This document shows positions 7,910 to 17,061 of a DNA stretch of 64,000 nt, in pieces. A model generated the notes under the pieces. That model saw only the letters and a program-made list of their open reading frames with translations, was not told the DNA's origin and did not search any database. How positions within the stretch are numbered: the first letter of the stretch is position 1; each line of letters opens with the position of its first letter. Source of the DNA: Microbacterium sp. ABRD28 (lineage in GTDB: Bacteria; Actinomycetota; Actinomycetes; Actinomycetales; Microbacteriaceae); NCBI RefSeq assembly GCF_003850245.1, contig NZ_CP031015.1:310001-374000 (forward strand), given 5' to 3'. The position numbers and the translations under genes were made by a program.

Positions 7910-9040
7910 GTGCTCACCACCCTCGCCGTCGCCGGGTACCGGTCGCTGCGCGACCTGGTGCTGCCGCTCGACGCGCTGACGGTGATCACCGGCCCGAACG
8001 GGTCGGGCAAGTCCAACCTCCACCGGGCGATGCGCCTCCTCGCGCAGTCCGCCACGGGGTCGCTCATCGCGGCGATCGCCCGGGAAGGGGGGCTTCCCTC
8101 TCTGCTGTGGGCAGGCCCCGAGTTCGGCGGAACCCAGGGCACCGTGCGGCGCGAACCCATCGCCGTGAAGCTCGGGTACGCCTCGGACGAGCTCGGCTTC
8201 CTCGTCGACCTCGGCATTCCGCAGGCCGATCCGCAGAACCTCTTCAGCCGCGACCCCGAGATCAAGCGCGAGCAGGTGTTCGCAGGGCCGGTTGCGAAGC
8301 CCGCCGCGCTGCTCATCGACCGCAAGGGTGCGGCGACGCGCGTGCGCGAGGATTCCTGGACGACCCTGGCTCAACCGCTCGCACCGTGGGAGAGCATCGT
8401 CACCGACCTCGCCGACGGCGACACGGGGCCCGAGCTCCTGACGCTCCGGCGCACACTCGCCGGCTGGCGGTTCTACGATCACTTCCGCGTCGACGCCGAC
8501 GCCCCCGCCCGTGCGCCGCAGATCGGCACGCGCTCGCACACCCTGGCGCACGGCGGCGAGAACCTCGCGGCGGTCTGGGCGACCATCCGCGATGCCGGCT
8601 TCGGTGCGGAACTCGATGGCGCCGTCGCCCGCGCCTTCCCGGGCGCCCGGGTGCAGATCGACGCGGCGGACGGTCGATTCACCCTGGCGATGCGGCAGCC
8701 GGGACTCCTCCGTGCCCTCGCGGCCGGCGAGCTCTCGGACGGCACGCTGCGATATCTGCTGCTTTGCGCGGCACTCCTCCCCGCCCGCCCGGCGCCCCTC
8801 CTCGTGCTGAACGAGCCGGAGGCGAGCCTGCACCCCGACCTGCTCGATCCCCTCGCCGAACTCATCGCCGCGGCATCCGCTCAGTCCCAGGTGATCGTCG
8901 TCACCCACGCCGAACGTCTGGCCGGAGCGCTCGAGCGATCGGGTGCGCTCACCCATCGACTGGAGAGCGGGACCGGCGGCACGCAGGTCGCGGGGCAGGG
9001 AGTGCTCGACCGGCCGGCCTGGAACTGGGGCTCGCGATAG
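7910..9040 (+). CDS. AAA ATPase, COG4637-like (RecF/SMC-type fold)
   Basis: The 376-residue protein begins with the beta strands and P-loop of an ABC/SMC-class ATPase (Walker A GPNGSGKSN, about residues 25-33). It has a signature-like LSDGTLRYLLL and Walker B LLVLNEPEASLHPDLL near residues 285-310, and an H-loop (IVVTHAERLA). This arrangement is that of predicted ATPases of the COG4637 type, whose cellular role is not known. It has no partner nuclease here, so an OLD-type defence system is not supported. Start is GTG at 7910. Confidence 0.8.
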   Translation: MLTTLAVAGYRSLRDLVLPLDALTVITGPNGSGKSNLHRAMRLLAQSATGSLIAAIAREGGLPSLLWAGPEFGGTQGTVRREPIAVKLGYASDELGFLVDLGIPQADPQNLFSRDPEIKREQVFAGPVAKPAALLIDRKGAATRVREDSWTTLAQPLAPWESIVTDLADGDTGPELLTLRRTLAGWRFYDHFRVDADAPARAPQIGTRSHTLAHGGENLAAVWATIRDAGFGAELDGAVARAFPGARVQIDAADGRFTLAMRQPGLLRALAAGELSDGTLRYLLLCAALLPARPAPLLVLNEPEASLHPDLLDPLAELIAAASAQSQVIVVTHAERLAGALERSGALTHRLESGTGGTQVAGQGVLDRPAWNWGSR

Positions 9041-9056
9041 TGCCCGTTGCCGCCGG

Positions 9057-9461
9057 TCAGAGGGTGAGCGTCTCCATCTCGATGTCGTCGAAGCCCATCG
9101 CGATGAAGAACGACAGCACCGCCAGCACGAGGCAGACCGGCGTCATCGTGAACCGCTCCGGCCTCGAGCGCGACAGCGCGTTCATCACGATCCCGAGCGC
9201 GAAGTAGCCGAAGACGACCCACATGCCCACCTCCGACACGACTCGCGGAAGGAGGTCGACCGCGCCGACCCGGCTCCAGGCGATGAGGACGATCACCGCA
9301 TAGATCAGGATCGACACCACGCTCCCGACACGCAGCCGGGTCGGGAGAACGCGATGCTGCCCGCCCCAGGCGAAGTGACCGAGCGGGGCGCCGGCGGCGA
9401 GTGCCAGCTGGAAGGCGCCGAGGAGGACGAGCAGGACGGTGAGGGCGACGGCGAAGGGCAC
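9057..9461 (-). CDS. Small integral membrane protein, four helices
   Basis: This 134-residue protein has four clear hydrophobic segments (about residues 3-25, 48-63, 76-96 and 106-124) and the motif GHFAWGGQHRVLP between helices 1 and 2. Such small membrane proteins are frequent in actinobacteria without assigned function. It is the last gene of a minus-strand run, but gaps to its neighbours (36 bases upstream) do not prove an operon. Confidence 0.72.
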   Translation of the reverse strand: MPFAVALTVLLVLLGAFQLALAAGAPLGHFAWGGQHRVLPTRLRVGSVVSILIYAVIVLIAWSRVGAVDLLPRVVSEVGMWVVFGYFALGIVMNALSRSRPERFTMTPVCLVLAVLSFFIAMGFDDIEMETLTL

Positions 9462-9497
9462 GCCCTCACGCTAGCGGGGCACGCGTCCTCACCGCGG

Positions 9498-10025
9498 TCA
9501 ATGCACGACGATGACCTTCAGCAGCGCCATGACGGCGCCGAACGCGGCTGTCATCGCTGATCCGGCGAGACTGCGCGGCACCGAGGCGCCGCGTCGGCGG
9601 AACGCGATCCACCCGAGCGCGGCCAGCAGCACGGTGCCCGAGAGGAGAGCCGCCCAGATCGCGAGTTGGTCGTCCACCAGACGCGCCGTGCCGAGCAGGA
9701 GGATCGCGCAGGGGATCAGCGCGGAGACGAGCAACCCGTTGGACTGCCGCACCGCGCGGCGGAACGCGACCGACAGCGGGCGCGCATCGCGCCCGAAGCC
9801 GTGCCCGGCGACCGTGCCGGCGTAGACGTGAGCGCCCCAGAAGACGACGACGGTACTCACGACGACGACGAAGACGCTGAGACTCGTGGGATCCCCTGCG
9901 CCGCTCATCACGATCATCCCCGACACGAGGATCACGCCGTACACCGACTGCTCTGTCACGAAGCTCGAAGTCAGGGCGGCGAGGGGAGTGAGCTCCGGAC
10001 GGGGATCCTCGGGAATGGATGCCAT
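9498..10025 (-). CDS. Membrane protein, unknown function
   Basis: The 175-residue protein has about five hydrophobic segments, a charged N-terminus (MASIPEDPRPELTP) and the motif FWGAHVYAGTVAGHG in the second to third helix region. The start is fixed by a strong ribosome binding site (GAGGAGG) eight bases before ATG 10025. It sits 40 bases after the neighbouring membrane protein gene on the same strand and may be cotranscribed with it. No family is recognised with confidence. Confidence 0.72.
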   Translation of the reverse strand: MASIPEDPRPELTPLAALTSSFVTEQSVYGVILVSGMIVMSGAGDPTSLSVFVVVVSTVVVFWGAHVYAGTVAGHGFGRDARPLSVAFRRAVRQSNGLLVSALIPCAILLLGTARLVDDQLAIWAALLSGTVLLAALGWIAFRRRGASVPRSLAGSAMTAAFGAVMALLKVIVVH

Positions 10026-10065
10026 CGATTGCCTCCTCAGATCACGCGGGTCAGAACCCATCCGA

Positions 10066-10785
10066 TCAGAACCAGGCGAACGGCACCAGGGCTGTCAGCA
10101 CGGCGGCGACGGTGAAGATCGACATGCCGAATCCGATGAGGATCCACTGGATGCGACGGCGCTTGACCACCGCGGCGACACCGAGGAGGAACAGGGTGAT
10201 CGCCATCAGCACGGTGTTCAGCTGCAGCCGGTCACCGAGGGTGTTGTACTCCTCCGCACTCTCGAAGAGCGCCGTGCTGCGGTCATCCTCTTCGGCCCAG
10301 GCACCGAAGCGGGCGGCGAAGTACTCCTCCGACTCGAACGGCCCGACGTAATCGCCGGTGGCGGTGGTCTCCTCGTCGGACCAGGTGATGGCCGCATCGA
10401 AGATCTCATCGACGAGCACGAACTGGAGGGTGTCGAACTTCGCACTCGCGGCGTCGGCGATCACGGGGTCGGGGTTGTCCATGTCGACCGACAGTTCGGT
10501 GAGCCGACCCCAGGTCTGGACGTCCTGCACGTAGGTCTGGTTCGCCTCGAGGTACAGCGACTCGGCCTCGGTCTGTGTGTTCTGCGCCTGCGAGTACGAC
10601 GACGCGGTGAGACCGTCGTACAGCGTCGACTGGAACGAGGTGTAGGCGGTGGACACCGAGACGATGCCGAGAAGGATGACGACGAGCAGCTCCATGTCGC
10701 CGAAGAGGCCGGACAGGCGCGGCGGCTCGGCGGCCGAGGACGCGGGGGCGGGCGCGGGGGCAGGGGCAGGGGCAGGGGCGGTCAT
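10066..10785 (-). CDS. Membrane protein with a large external domain
   Basis: The 239-residue protein starts with an alternating Ala-Pro tract (residues 3-16), then one membrane helix (about 33-50). An acidic helical domain of about 130 residues follows, and two C-terminal helices close it. The layout resembles DUF4337-type proteins, but I would not assign it. Its ATG overlaps the stop of the upstream cysteine-desulfurase-like gene by four bases (ATGA), so the two are translationally coupled. Confidence 0.7.
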   Translation of the reverse strand: MTAPAPAPAPAPAPASSAAEPPRLSGLFGDMELLVVILLGIVSVSTAYTSFQSTLYDGLTASSYSQAQNTQTEAESLYLEANQTYVQDVQTWGRLTELSVDMDNPDPVIADAASAKFDTLQFVLVDEIFDAAITWSDEETTATGDYVGPFESEEYFAARFGAWAEEDDRSTALFESAEEYNTLGDRLQLNTVLMAITLFLLGVAAVVKRRRIQWILIGFGMSIFTVAAVLTALVPFAWF

Positions 10786-11981
10786 CGTGTCAGAAACTCC
10801 GAAAGTCCTTCGAGGAGGCGATCGACGTCGTCGTCGCTCGTGTACGCGGCGACCCCGATGCGCATGCCGGCTTCGACCGGGAGGCGGAGCGCCCGGAAGG
10901 TCTCCCAGGCATAGAAGCTCCCCGACGGGGCGAGGATGTCGCGCTCGGCGAGAAAGCTCGACGCCGCCGAAGCGACTCGGTCACCCAGGGTGACGTAGAG
11001 CGTCGGCGTGCGCCGGTCCGCGCGCGAGTGCACCTCGAGGCCGAGCTCGGTGACGCGGGTCTCGATGCGTTCGCGCAGCGCGTTCTCGTGCCGCTCGATC
11101 AGCTGGTGTGCCGCGACGAGGCGCTCGCGACGAGACGGGGCGGGCGGCGCGATCCCGGCGATCACGTCGACGGCGGCGGTGACGCCGGCAAGGGCCTCGT
11201 AGGGCAGGGTGCCCAGCTCGAAGCGCTCGGGCACCTGATCGGTCGAGGGGACGAGTTTGTCGGGGTGCAGGGTCTCCAGCAGCGCCGGGTCGGCGACGAG
11301 CACCGCACAGTGCGGACCGAAGAACTTGTACGGCGAGCACACGAAGAAATCCGCGCCGAGGGCGGTGACGTCGACCGAGGCGTGAGCGGCGTAGTGAACC
11401 CCGTCCACGTGGACGAGGGCCCCCACGGCGTGGGCGCGCGCCGCGATGCGAGCGACGGGCGGGATGGTGCCGAGGAGATTGGATGCCGCGGTGACCGCGA
11501 CCAGCCGGGTGCGGTCGTTGACGATCTCGTCGAGACCTGACAGGTCGAGTTCGGCGGTGGCGGGATCCAGCGGCAGCCACCGCACGCTCACGCCGCGCGC
11601 CTCAGCCGCCTGCACCCAGGGGCGGACGTTGGCGTCGTGGTCGAGCTCGGACACGACGATCTCGTCACCCTCCGCCCACGAGGCGGCGAGGGTTCGGGAG
11701 AGGTCGTAGGTGAGCTGCGTGGCGCTCCGTCCGTAAACCACACCGCGCGGGTCGGCGGCCAGCAGGTCGGCCACGGCCGCGCGGAACGCGGCGACCGCGT
11801 CATCCGCATTCCGTTCGCTGCGCACCGACGAACCGCGATTGGACAGCGGCGCGGTCAGCGTGCGCGCGATCGCCTCAGCGACCGCGAGGGGCGTCTGGGT
11901 GCCGCCGGGGCCGTCGAAGTGCGCGATGCCGGAGGCGAGGGAGGGGAACTGCGAGCGGAACGCATCGACATCGAGACTCAT
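10782..11981 (-). CDS. Cysteine desulfurase-like PLP protein (TIGR01976 type)
   Basis: The 399-residue class V aminotransferase-fold protein has the PLP-lysine motif FFVCSPYKFFGPH (about residues 212-224) and the pyridine-ring aspartate and histidine in VHVDGVHYAAH. Its opening, FPSLASGIAHFDGPGGTQTP, is typical of the cysteine-desulfurase-like subgroup. These enzymes belong to the SufS/CsdA fold, but the subgroup lacks a proven substrate. No suf or isc gene is nearby, so a role in Fe-S assembly is not supported by context. It is coupled to the downstream membrane protein. Confidence 0.82.
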   Translation of the reverse strand: MSLDVDAFRSQFPSLASGIAHFDGPGGTQTPLAVAEAIARTLTAPLSNRGSSVRSERNADDAVAAFRAAVADLLAADPRGVVYGRSATQLTYDLSRTLAASWAEGDEIVVSELDHDANVRPWVQAAEARGVSVRWLPLDPATAELDLSGLDEIVNDRTRLVAVTAASNLLGTIPPVARIAARAHAVGALVHVDGVHYAAHASVDVTALGADFFVCSPYKFFGPHCAVLVADPALLETLHPDKLVPSTDQVPERFELGTLPYEALAGVTAAVDVIAGIAPPAPSRRERLVAAHQLIERHENALRERIETRVTELGLEVHSRADRRTPTLYVTLGDRVASAASSFLAERDILAPSGSFYAWETFRALRLPVEAGMRIGVAAYTSDDDVDRLLEGLSEFLTR

Positions 11982-12112
11982 GAACTCCGCCCACTTCCGC
12001 GCACGGAGCGAGGCTATCGCTCAGGGTAGGGAAGCGTCCGCTGCGGCGCGCAGGGGCTGTCGCAGTCCTCGGGGGCCGGGCGCTCGGCGCGGCGACGGCG
12101 GAAGGCGCGCCG

Positions 12113-12499
12113 TCACCCGGACGCCGGATTCGGGTCGATGAGATAGCCCAGCGCGAAGACGGTCCAGAAGACGGTGGGGACAGCGGCGATCCCACCCGCG
12201 GTCCACGAGACCCAGCGGCGGTCGCCGCGCGCGATCGCCCAGACCGCAGCGGTCACCCCGGCCATCGACAGCACGATGGACACCGGCGTGGAATTGACGG
12301 CTGAGCCGGTCGGTCCCGGGAGCGCCAGCGGGAGGAAGAGGGCGCCGGCGAGCAGTGCGACCGCGACGACGCCGAGAGCGAGTGCTGTCCACGCCAGAGC
12401 GCTCACCCGCTGCGGCGGCCGGGTGCGGTCGATTCGCCGACCCAGCGGAATGCCGACGGCGGCGCCCAGCGCGACGCCCAGCACCACGAAGACGATCAT
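12113..12499 (-). CDS. Small integral membrane protein
   Basis: The 128-residue protein has four hydrophobic segments and a basic loop GRRIDRTRPPQRV after the first. It resembles nothing that I can name. It stands alone on the minus strand, with about 130 bases downstream that hold no visible gene and about 90 bases upstream before dinB. Confidence 0.62.
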   Translation of the reverse strand: MIVFVVLGVALGAAVGIPLGRRIDRTRPPQRVSALAWTALALGVVAVALLAGALFLPLALPGPTGSAVNSTPVSIVLSMAGVTAAVWAIARGDRRWVSWTAGGIAAVPTVFWTVFALGYLIDPNPASG

Positions 12500-12587
12500 C
12501 GCTCAGCATTCCGGAACGCGCGATCGGTCTTCATGACCGCACGGTACGTGCAGACGGTCGGATCGTGGGGGCCGTTGGTCCTCCCCC

Positions 12588-13796
12588 CTACTCGTGCTCG
12601 GGCAGGATCGGCGTCGACCACCCGGGATCACGACCCAGCTGGGTGGCGCGGCCGACCGCAGAGGCCCCGAAGCGATCGCGAAGGCGATCGAGCACGTCGT
12701 CGAGAGCACCGTCGATCTGATCGCCGCCGGTGAAGTCGAGGGGGAGCTCGGGTTGCACGCTGTCGGCGTGCTCGAGATGCGACAGCGAGAGACCGATCAG
12801 GGTGATGCCCCGCTCGGTGATCGTCGGAAGGGCAGCGGCCAGCAGCATCCGTGCCGTGTCGATGAGCACCGACGTGCGATCGGTGGGGAACCGCAGCGTG
12901 CGTGATCTCGTCGCCTTGGTGTAGTCGCCGAAGCGCAGGCGGAGGACGACGCTCCGGCAGACCCGGTTGCCGTCGCGGAGCCGCCGGGCCAGCCGATCGA
13001 CGATCTGGCTGAGGATGACATCGAGCTCGTCGGGGGTGCGGGGGCGGGTGCCGAGGGCCCGCTGCGACCCGATCGAACGGCGCCGGCGGGTGGTGTCGAC
13101 CGGTCGCGGGTCGCGCAGGCGCGCGAGGGCGTGGAGGTGCGCGCCCGCTGCCCTCCCGAGGAGGCGTTCGGCAGTCGCCGCCTCGAGCTCGGCGAGCTGT
13201 CCGACGGTGCGAATCCCGAGACCGTGCAGCTTCTCAGCGGTCTTCGCGCCGACGCCCCACAGCCGCTCGACGGGCAGCGGCAGGAGGAAGGCCTCCTCCT
13301 CGCCGGGTTCGACGATGAGGAGGCCATCGGGCTTGCTCACGGCGCTGGCGACCTTGGCGAGGAACTTCGTACGGGCGACGCCGACCGAGATCGGGAGGCC
13401 GACCTCGGCGCGGACGCGTTCGCGCAGGCGGGCAGCGATGTCGGCGGGAGGACCGGCGATGCGGCGGAGTCCGCCGACCTCGAGGAAGGCCTCGTCGATC
13501 GAGAGCCCTTCGACCAGCGGGGTGGTGTCGCGGAAGATCTCGAACACGGCCTTGGGGGCCGCGGAGTACGCCTCCATCCGCGGCGGAACGACGATCGCGT
13601 CGGGGCAGAGCTCCCGCGCCTGGCGTTCACCCATCGCGGTCCGCACCCCGCGGGCCTTGGCCTCGTAGCTGGCGGCGAGCACGACGCCGCCGCCGACGAT
13701 CACCGGGCGGCCGCGGAGCGCGGGCGCGTCGCGCTGCTCGACCGAGGCGTAGAACGCGTCGAGGTCGGCGTGCAGCACCGTCGCCGTGTCGTGCAT
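12588..13796 (-). CDS. dinB: DNA polymerase IV (translesion, Y family)
   Basis: The 402-residue protein carries the Y-family palm motifs HADLDAFYASVE near the start and SIDEAFLEV around residue 105, which hold the catalytic carboxylates. The helix-hairpin-helix motifs (LWGVGAKTAEKLHGLGI) and a little-finger domain follow. It copies damaged DNA with low fidelity. The C-terminus contains QPELPLDF, which fits a beta-clamp binding peptide. The start at ATG 13796 has GGGAGG upstream; a frame extension to 13841 lacks one. No LexA box was recognised upstream. Confidence 0.92.
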   Translation of the reverse strand: MHDTATVLHADLDAFYASVEQRDAPALRGRPVIVGGGVVLAASYEAKARGVRTAMGERQARELCPDAIVVPPRMEAYSAAPKAVFEIFRDTTPLVEGLSIDEAFLEVGGLRRIAGPPADIAARLRERVRAEVGLPISVGVARTKFLAKVASAVSKPDGLLIVEPGEEEAFLLPLPVERLWGVGAKTAEKLHGLGIRTVGQLAELEAATAERLLGRAAGAHLHALARLRDPRPVDTTRRRRSIGSQRALGTRPRTPDELDVILSQIVDRLARRLRDGNRVCRSVVLRLRFGDYTKATRSRTLRFPTDRTSVLIDTARMLLAAALPTITERGITLIGLSLSHLEHADSVQPELPLDFTGGDQIDGALDDVLDRLRDRFGASAVGRATQLGRDPGWSTPILPEHE

Positions 13797-13871
13797 CGAC
13801 ACCTCCCTCCCCGCGCGCATCGTCGCACGGGGGTGCGACATCGTCCTCTGCAGCGTCGTCGAGGCCCCCGG

Positions 13872-14489
13872 TCACCGCCCGCGCACGTGGTTCCACTGCA
13901 GAACGACGGGGCGCGCGTGCTCGAAGCCGAGCTCATTGACCGCCGAGGTGCCGAGCCAGAAGTAGCGGCCGCCCGACGCGGTGAGCCCGAGCCAGGTGCC
14001 GGTCAGGGCGCGGATGAAGTGGGCGTGGGAGAACATCAGCACGTGCTCGCCGCGCTCGAGGCGCGGACGGATGTCGCCGAGCAGCGACTCCGCGCGCGCG
14101 GTGACCTGGGCGACGCTCTCACCCGGGGTCTCGCCGGCAGGCGCGCCGTCGTCCCAGATCGACCAGGGGTGTCCGAGCTGGGCGATGATCTCGGGGGTGG
14201 TGAGCCCCTCGTATGCGCCGTAGTCCCACTCGTGGAGGCGCTCATCGGGCTCGGCGTCGGGAAAACCCGCGTACCGGGCGGTATCGACGGCGCGGCGGAG
14301 CGGGCTGGTGAGCACGCGGTCGAAGCGACGGGTGGCGAGGAGCGTGCCGGCCAGCTCGGACTTGTAGACGCCGGTCTCGGTGAGCGGGATGTCGGTGAGC
14401 CCGGTGTGGCGCCCGCTCTTGCTCCACTCGGTCTCGCCGTGTCGGACGAGGACCATCGTTCCCCGGGGTTCCGTGCTCGCGGTGCTCAT
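13872..14489 (-). CDS. Histidine phosphatase (phosphoglycerate mutase-like)
   Basis: The 205-residue protein has the LVRHGETEW motif at residues 14-22, with the phospho-accepting histidine. The second half of the active site is HEWDYGAYEGLTTPEI and MFSHAHFIRALTG, the usual two-histidine layout. It is an acid phosphatase or mutase of broad type, and its substrate is not deducible. Start ATG 14489 follows GAAGGGG. It lies 75 bases downstream of dinB's start side and 23 bases after the stop of a lipoprotein gene on the same strand. Confidence 0.87.
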   Translation of the reverse strand: MSTASTEPRGTMVLVRHGETEWSKSGRHTGLTDIPLTETGVYKSELAGTLLATRRFDRVLTSPLRRAVDTARYAGFPDAEPDERLHEWDYGAYEGLTTPEIIAQLGHPWSIWDDGAPAGETPGESVAQVTARAESLLGDIRPRLERGEHVLMFSHAHFIRALTGTWLGLTASGGRYFWLGTSAVNELGFEHARPVVLQWNHVRGR

Positions 14490-14512
14490 CACCCCTTCAT
14501 CCTGCCCTGCCC

Positions 14513-15067
14513 TCAGCCCTGGCCGGGAGGCCCGAGCGTTCCTCCGTCCGGCAGCTCCGGACACGCGGCCGCCTCGGTGAGGGCGGCGACCTCCGCCCGC
14601 ACGGCGACACCGTCGGGCGTGCGGACGACCGTGTAGACGACACCCTCTTGCGCACCGTCGGCGGGGATGTAGCCGACAGTCAGGTTGTCGAGTGCGGGAT
14701 CGTCGGGGTAGGGGCCGACCGCCGTCGTCGTCAGATCGGCGGTCGGATTCGCCAGGAGCCAGTTCGCCGTGTCGGCGACGGTCGCGTCGGGAATGGTCCA
14801 GAAACCCTCGAGCTCCTCGACCGGGGTGCACGGCCATCCCGTGAAGGAGAGGAATTCGCCCGCACTCGCGTCGGACCGCACGGCTCCGGGTGGGAGAGCG
14901 GCGGCCTCGAGCCACTCCTCGGCCTGTGCGAAGGCGGCGGGGTCGCCGGTCTCCGGCGGTGCAGCTCCCGTGGACGGCTCCGACCTCTCCGCCGCTCCGC
15001 CCGCGCACCCGGCGAGCGACGCCGCAGCGAGGAGAGCGAACAAGGCTGCCGCTGATCGAGACCGCAT
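14513..15067 (-). CDS. Putative lipoprotein
   Basis: The 184-residue product begins with a short basic n-region, a hydrophobic core and the lipobox LAGC (residues 18-21), followed by a Ser/Pro/Ala linker. The mature part contains a cysteine pair (WPCTPV and AACPEL) and WTIPDATVADTANWLLANPT. No family is recognised. It reads in the same direction as the phosphatase and follows the terminator of the pca operon. Confidence 0.75.
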   Translation of the reverse strand: MRSRSAAALFALLAAASLAGCAGGAAERSEPSTGAAPPETGDPAAFAQAEEWLEAAALPPGAVRSDASAGEFLSFTGWPCTPVEELEGFWTIPDATVADTANWLLANPTADLTTTAVGPYPDDPALDNLTVGYIPADGAQEGVVYTVVRTPDGVAVRAEVAALTEAAACPELPDGGTLGPPGQG

Positions 15068-15081
15068 ACGCCCAACGTAAA

Positions 15082-15113
15082 CCCGCGGACGAGAGGGCGA
15101 TCTCGTCCGCGGG
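15082..15113 (-). terminator. Intrinsic terminator of the pca operon
   Basis: A perfect 13-bp stem (CCCGCGGACGAGA and its complement) with a 6-base loop begins 2 bases after the IclR stop. On the minus strand it is followed by TTTACGTT. Confidence 0.75.
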
Positions 15114-15115
15114 AA

Positions 15116-15892
15116 TCACACCAGCCGCAGGTCTGCCTCGATCGCGCGGGTCGTCGCCAGGAGCGCGGGAAGGTAGGTCTCGCGCACCCGGTCGACGGTG
15201 TCGCGTGTGGCGCTGGTGGAGATGTTGACGGCGGCCACGACGGTGCCCGTGCGATCGCGGATCGGCGCGGCGACCGAGCGGAGGCCGGGCTCGAGCTCGC
15301 CGTCGACGAGCGACCACCCCTGCGTGCGCACGCGGGCGAGCTCGGCGGCGAGCGCCTCGGGGTCGACGAGGGTGCGCTCGGTGAGGTGCTCGGGAGGGAG
15401 GAGGGCGAGGATGTCGGCGGCCGCCGCGTCCGGCAGGGCGGCCAGCAGCACCCGCCCCATCGAGGTGGCATAGGCGGGGAACCGCGTTCCGATCGTGATG
15501 CGGACGCTCATGATGCGACGCGTGGGCACACGGGCGACGTACACGACCTCGGCGCCGGCGAGGACCGCCGCCGAGACGCTTTCGTCGACCTCGCGCGAAA
15601 GCGCCTCCAGGTGGGGTTGCACGACCTCGGGCAGCGACAGCGCGGACAGGTAGCTGAAGCCGAGCTCGAGCACCTTCGGCGTCAGCGCGAACGCGCGACC
15701 GTCGCTGCGGACGTAGCCGAGGGTCTGCAGGGTGTGCAGGAACCGCCGCGCTGCCGCGCGGGTGAGGTCGGTGCGCCGCGCGACGTCGCTGAGGCTGAGC
15801 GAGGGGTGCTCGGCATCGAACGCGCGGATCACCCCGAGCCCGCGCGCCAGGGATTGGACGAACTCGCTCGACGGTTCGGGATCGGCGCTCAC
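15116..15892 (-). CDS. IclR-family regulator (PcaR/PobR type)
   Basis: The 258-residue protein has an N-terminal winged helix (SLSDVARRTDLTRAAARRFLHTL, about residues 33-55) and the IclR effector domain (VGTRFPAYATSMGRVLLAAL-like core, then VVAAVNIS). Members of this type control protocatechuate and 4-hydroxybenzoate catabolism. It starts at GTG 15892, overlapping the stop of the thiolase gene by four bases (GTGA), so it is the last gene of the pcaI-J-F-regulator operon. It probably binds the palindromes at 18468-18508, giving autoregulation. Confidence 0.87.
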   Translation of the reverse strand: MSADPEPSSEFVQSLARGLGVIRAFDAEHPSLSLSDVARRTDLTRAAARRFLHTLQTLGYVRSDGRAFALTPKVLELGFSYLSALSLPEVVQPHLEALSREVDESVSAAVLAGAEVVYVARVPTRRIMSVRITIGTRFPAYATSMGRVLLAALPDAAAADILALLPPEHLTERTLVDPEALAAELARVRTQGWSLVDGELEPGLRSVAAPIRDRTGTVVAAVNISTSATRDTVDRVRETYLPALLATTRAIEADLRLV

Positions 15893-17058
15893 CGCTCGAG
15901 GACCACCGCGAGCCCCTGACCGACGCCGATGCAGAGCGCGGCGACCGCCACCCCCGAGCCGCGACGGGCGAGCTCGTGCGCCGCGCGACCGATGACGCGA
16001 GCCCCCGAGGCGCCGAGCGGGTGGCCGATCGCGATCGCTCCGCCGTGCACGTTCGCCTTCTCGGGGTCGAGCTCGGTCCACAGCTCCAGGCATGCGAGGC
16101 TCTGCGAGGCGAAGGCCTCGTTCAGCTCCATGACGTCGACGTCGGCCCACGTCCGACCCGCCCGGGCCAGGGCCCGGTTCGCCGCCTCCACGGGGGCGAC
16201 CCCGAAGACATCGGGGTCGTTGCCGAAGGCGGCACGACCGGTGATCCGCGCCAGCGGCTCACCCTCCAGTGCCCCCTCGGCGCCGAGAAGGATCGCCGCG
16301 GCACCGTCGTTGATCGACGACGAGTTGCCGGCGGTCACTGTGCCGTCGGCGGCGAACAGCGCCCGCAGGCCTGCGAGCTTGTCGAGCGTCGTGTCGGCGC
16401 GGATTCCCTCGTCGCGGGTGAGCTCGGCGCCGGCGACCTGGACGATCTCGCCGTCGAAGACGCCGTCCGCCCACGCCCGGGCGGCGCGCTCGTGACTGCG
16501 CAGAGCGAAGGCATCCTGTTCTTCTCGGGAGATCCCGTAGATCGACGCGAGCTTCTCGGCGGACTCGCCGTTGGAGATCGTCCACTCCTTCGGCAGCGCC
16601 TTGTTCGTCATGCGCCAGCCGATCGAGGTGTTCCACATCGTCTGGTTGCCGGTGGCCGGCCACGGCTTCGGCGACTTCTCCACCACGAACGGCGCGCGGC
16701 TCATCGACTCCACGCCGCCGGCGAGGATGACGTCGGCATCGCCGGACTCGATCGCCCGCGCCCCCTGGATGACGGCCTCCATGCTCGAACCGCAGAGGCG
16801 GTTGACGGTCACGCCCGGCACCGTGGTGGGAAATCCCGCGAGCAGGGCGCCGAAACGCGCGACGTTGCGGTTGTCCTCACCGGCCTGGTTGGCGTCGCCG
16901 AAGATCACGTCGTCGATGCGGGCGGGGTCCAGGCCCGTCCGCTCGACGACGGCCTTCATCGCCACGGCGGCCAGGTCGTCGGGGCGGACGCCGGAGAGCG
17001 CGCCGCCGGCGCGGCCGAAAGGGGTGCGGACGGCGTCGTAGATGTAGGTCGCGGGCAT
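15889..17058 (-). CDS. pcaF: Beta-ketoadipyl-CoA thiolase
   Basis: The 389-residue thiolase carries the nucleophilic cysteine in VNRLCGSSMEA (about residue 89), the catalytic histidine in GGAIAIGHPLGASGAR and the second cysteine in ALCIGVGQG. It cleaves beta-ketoadipyl-CoA to succinyl-CoA and acetyl-CoA, the last step of the beta-ketoadipate pathway. The specific assignment comes from its neighbours, the two CoA-transferase subunits, which it follows with a 3-base gap. A generic acetyl-CoA acetyltransferase would have the same motifs. Confidence 0.88.
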   Translation of the reverse strand: MPATYIYDAVRTPFGRAGGALSGVRPDDLAAVAMKAVVERTGLDPARIDDVIFGDANQAGEDNRNVARFGALLAGFPTTVPGVTVNRLCGSSMEAVIQGARAIESGDADVILAGGVESMSRAPFVVEKSPKPWPATGNQTMWNTSIGWRMTNKALPKEWTISNGESAEKLASIYGISREEQDAFALRSHERAARAWADGVFDGEIVQVAGAELTRDEGIRADTTLDKLAGLRALFAADGTVTAGNSSSINDGAAAILLGAEGALEGEPLARITGRAAFGNDPDVFGVAPVEAANRALARAGRTWADVDVMELNEAFASQSLACLELWTELDPEKANVHGGAIAIGHPLGASGARVIGRAAHELARRGSGVAVAALCIGVGQGLAVVLER

Positions 17059-17061
17059 GGG

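Noticed and set aside
7910..9040. OLD-type or Gabija-like defence ATPase
   Set aside because: There is no TOPRIM or nuclease domain in the protein and no helicase or nuclease partner next to it.
6310..9207. A very long open frame (about 965 codons) on the plus strand across the transporter and the ATPase genes
   Set aside because: It is a Pro/Arg/Ala-rich shadow of the POT gene in another frame. High GC leaves such frames open; no motif, start site or composition supports it.
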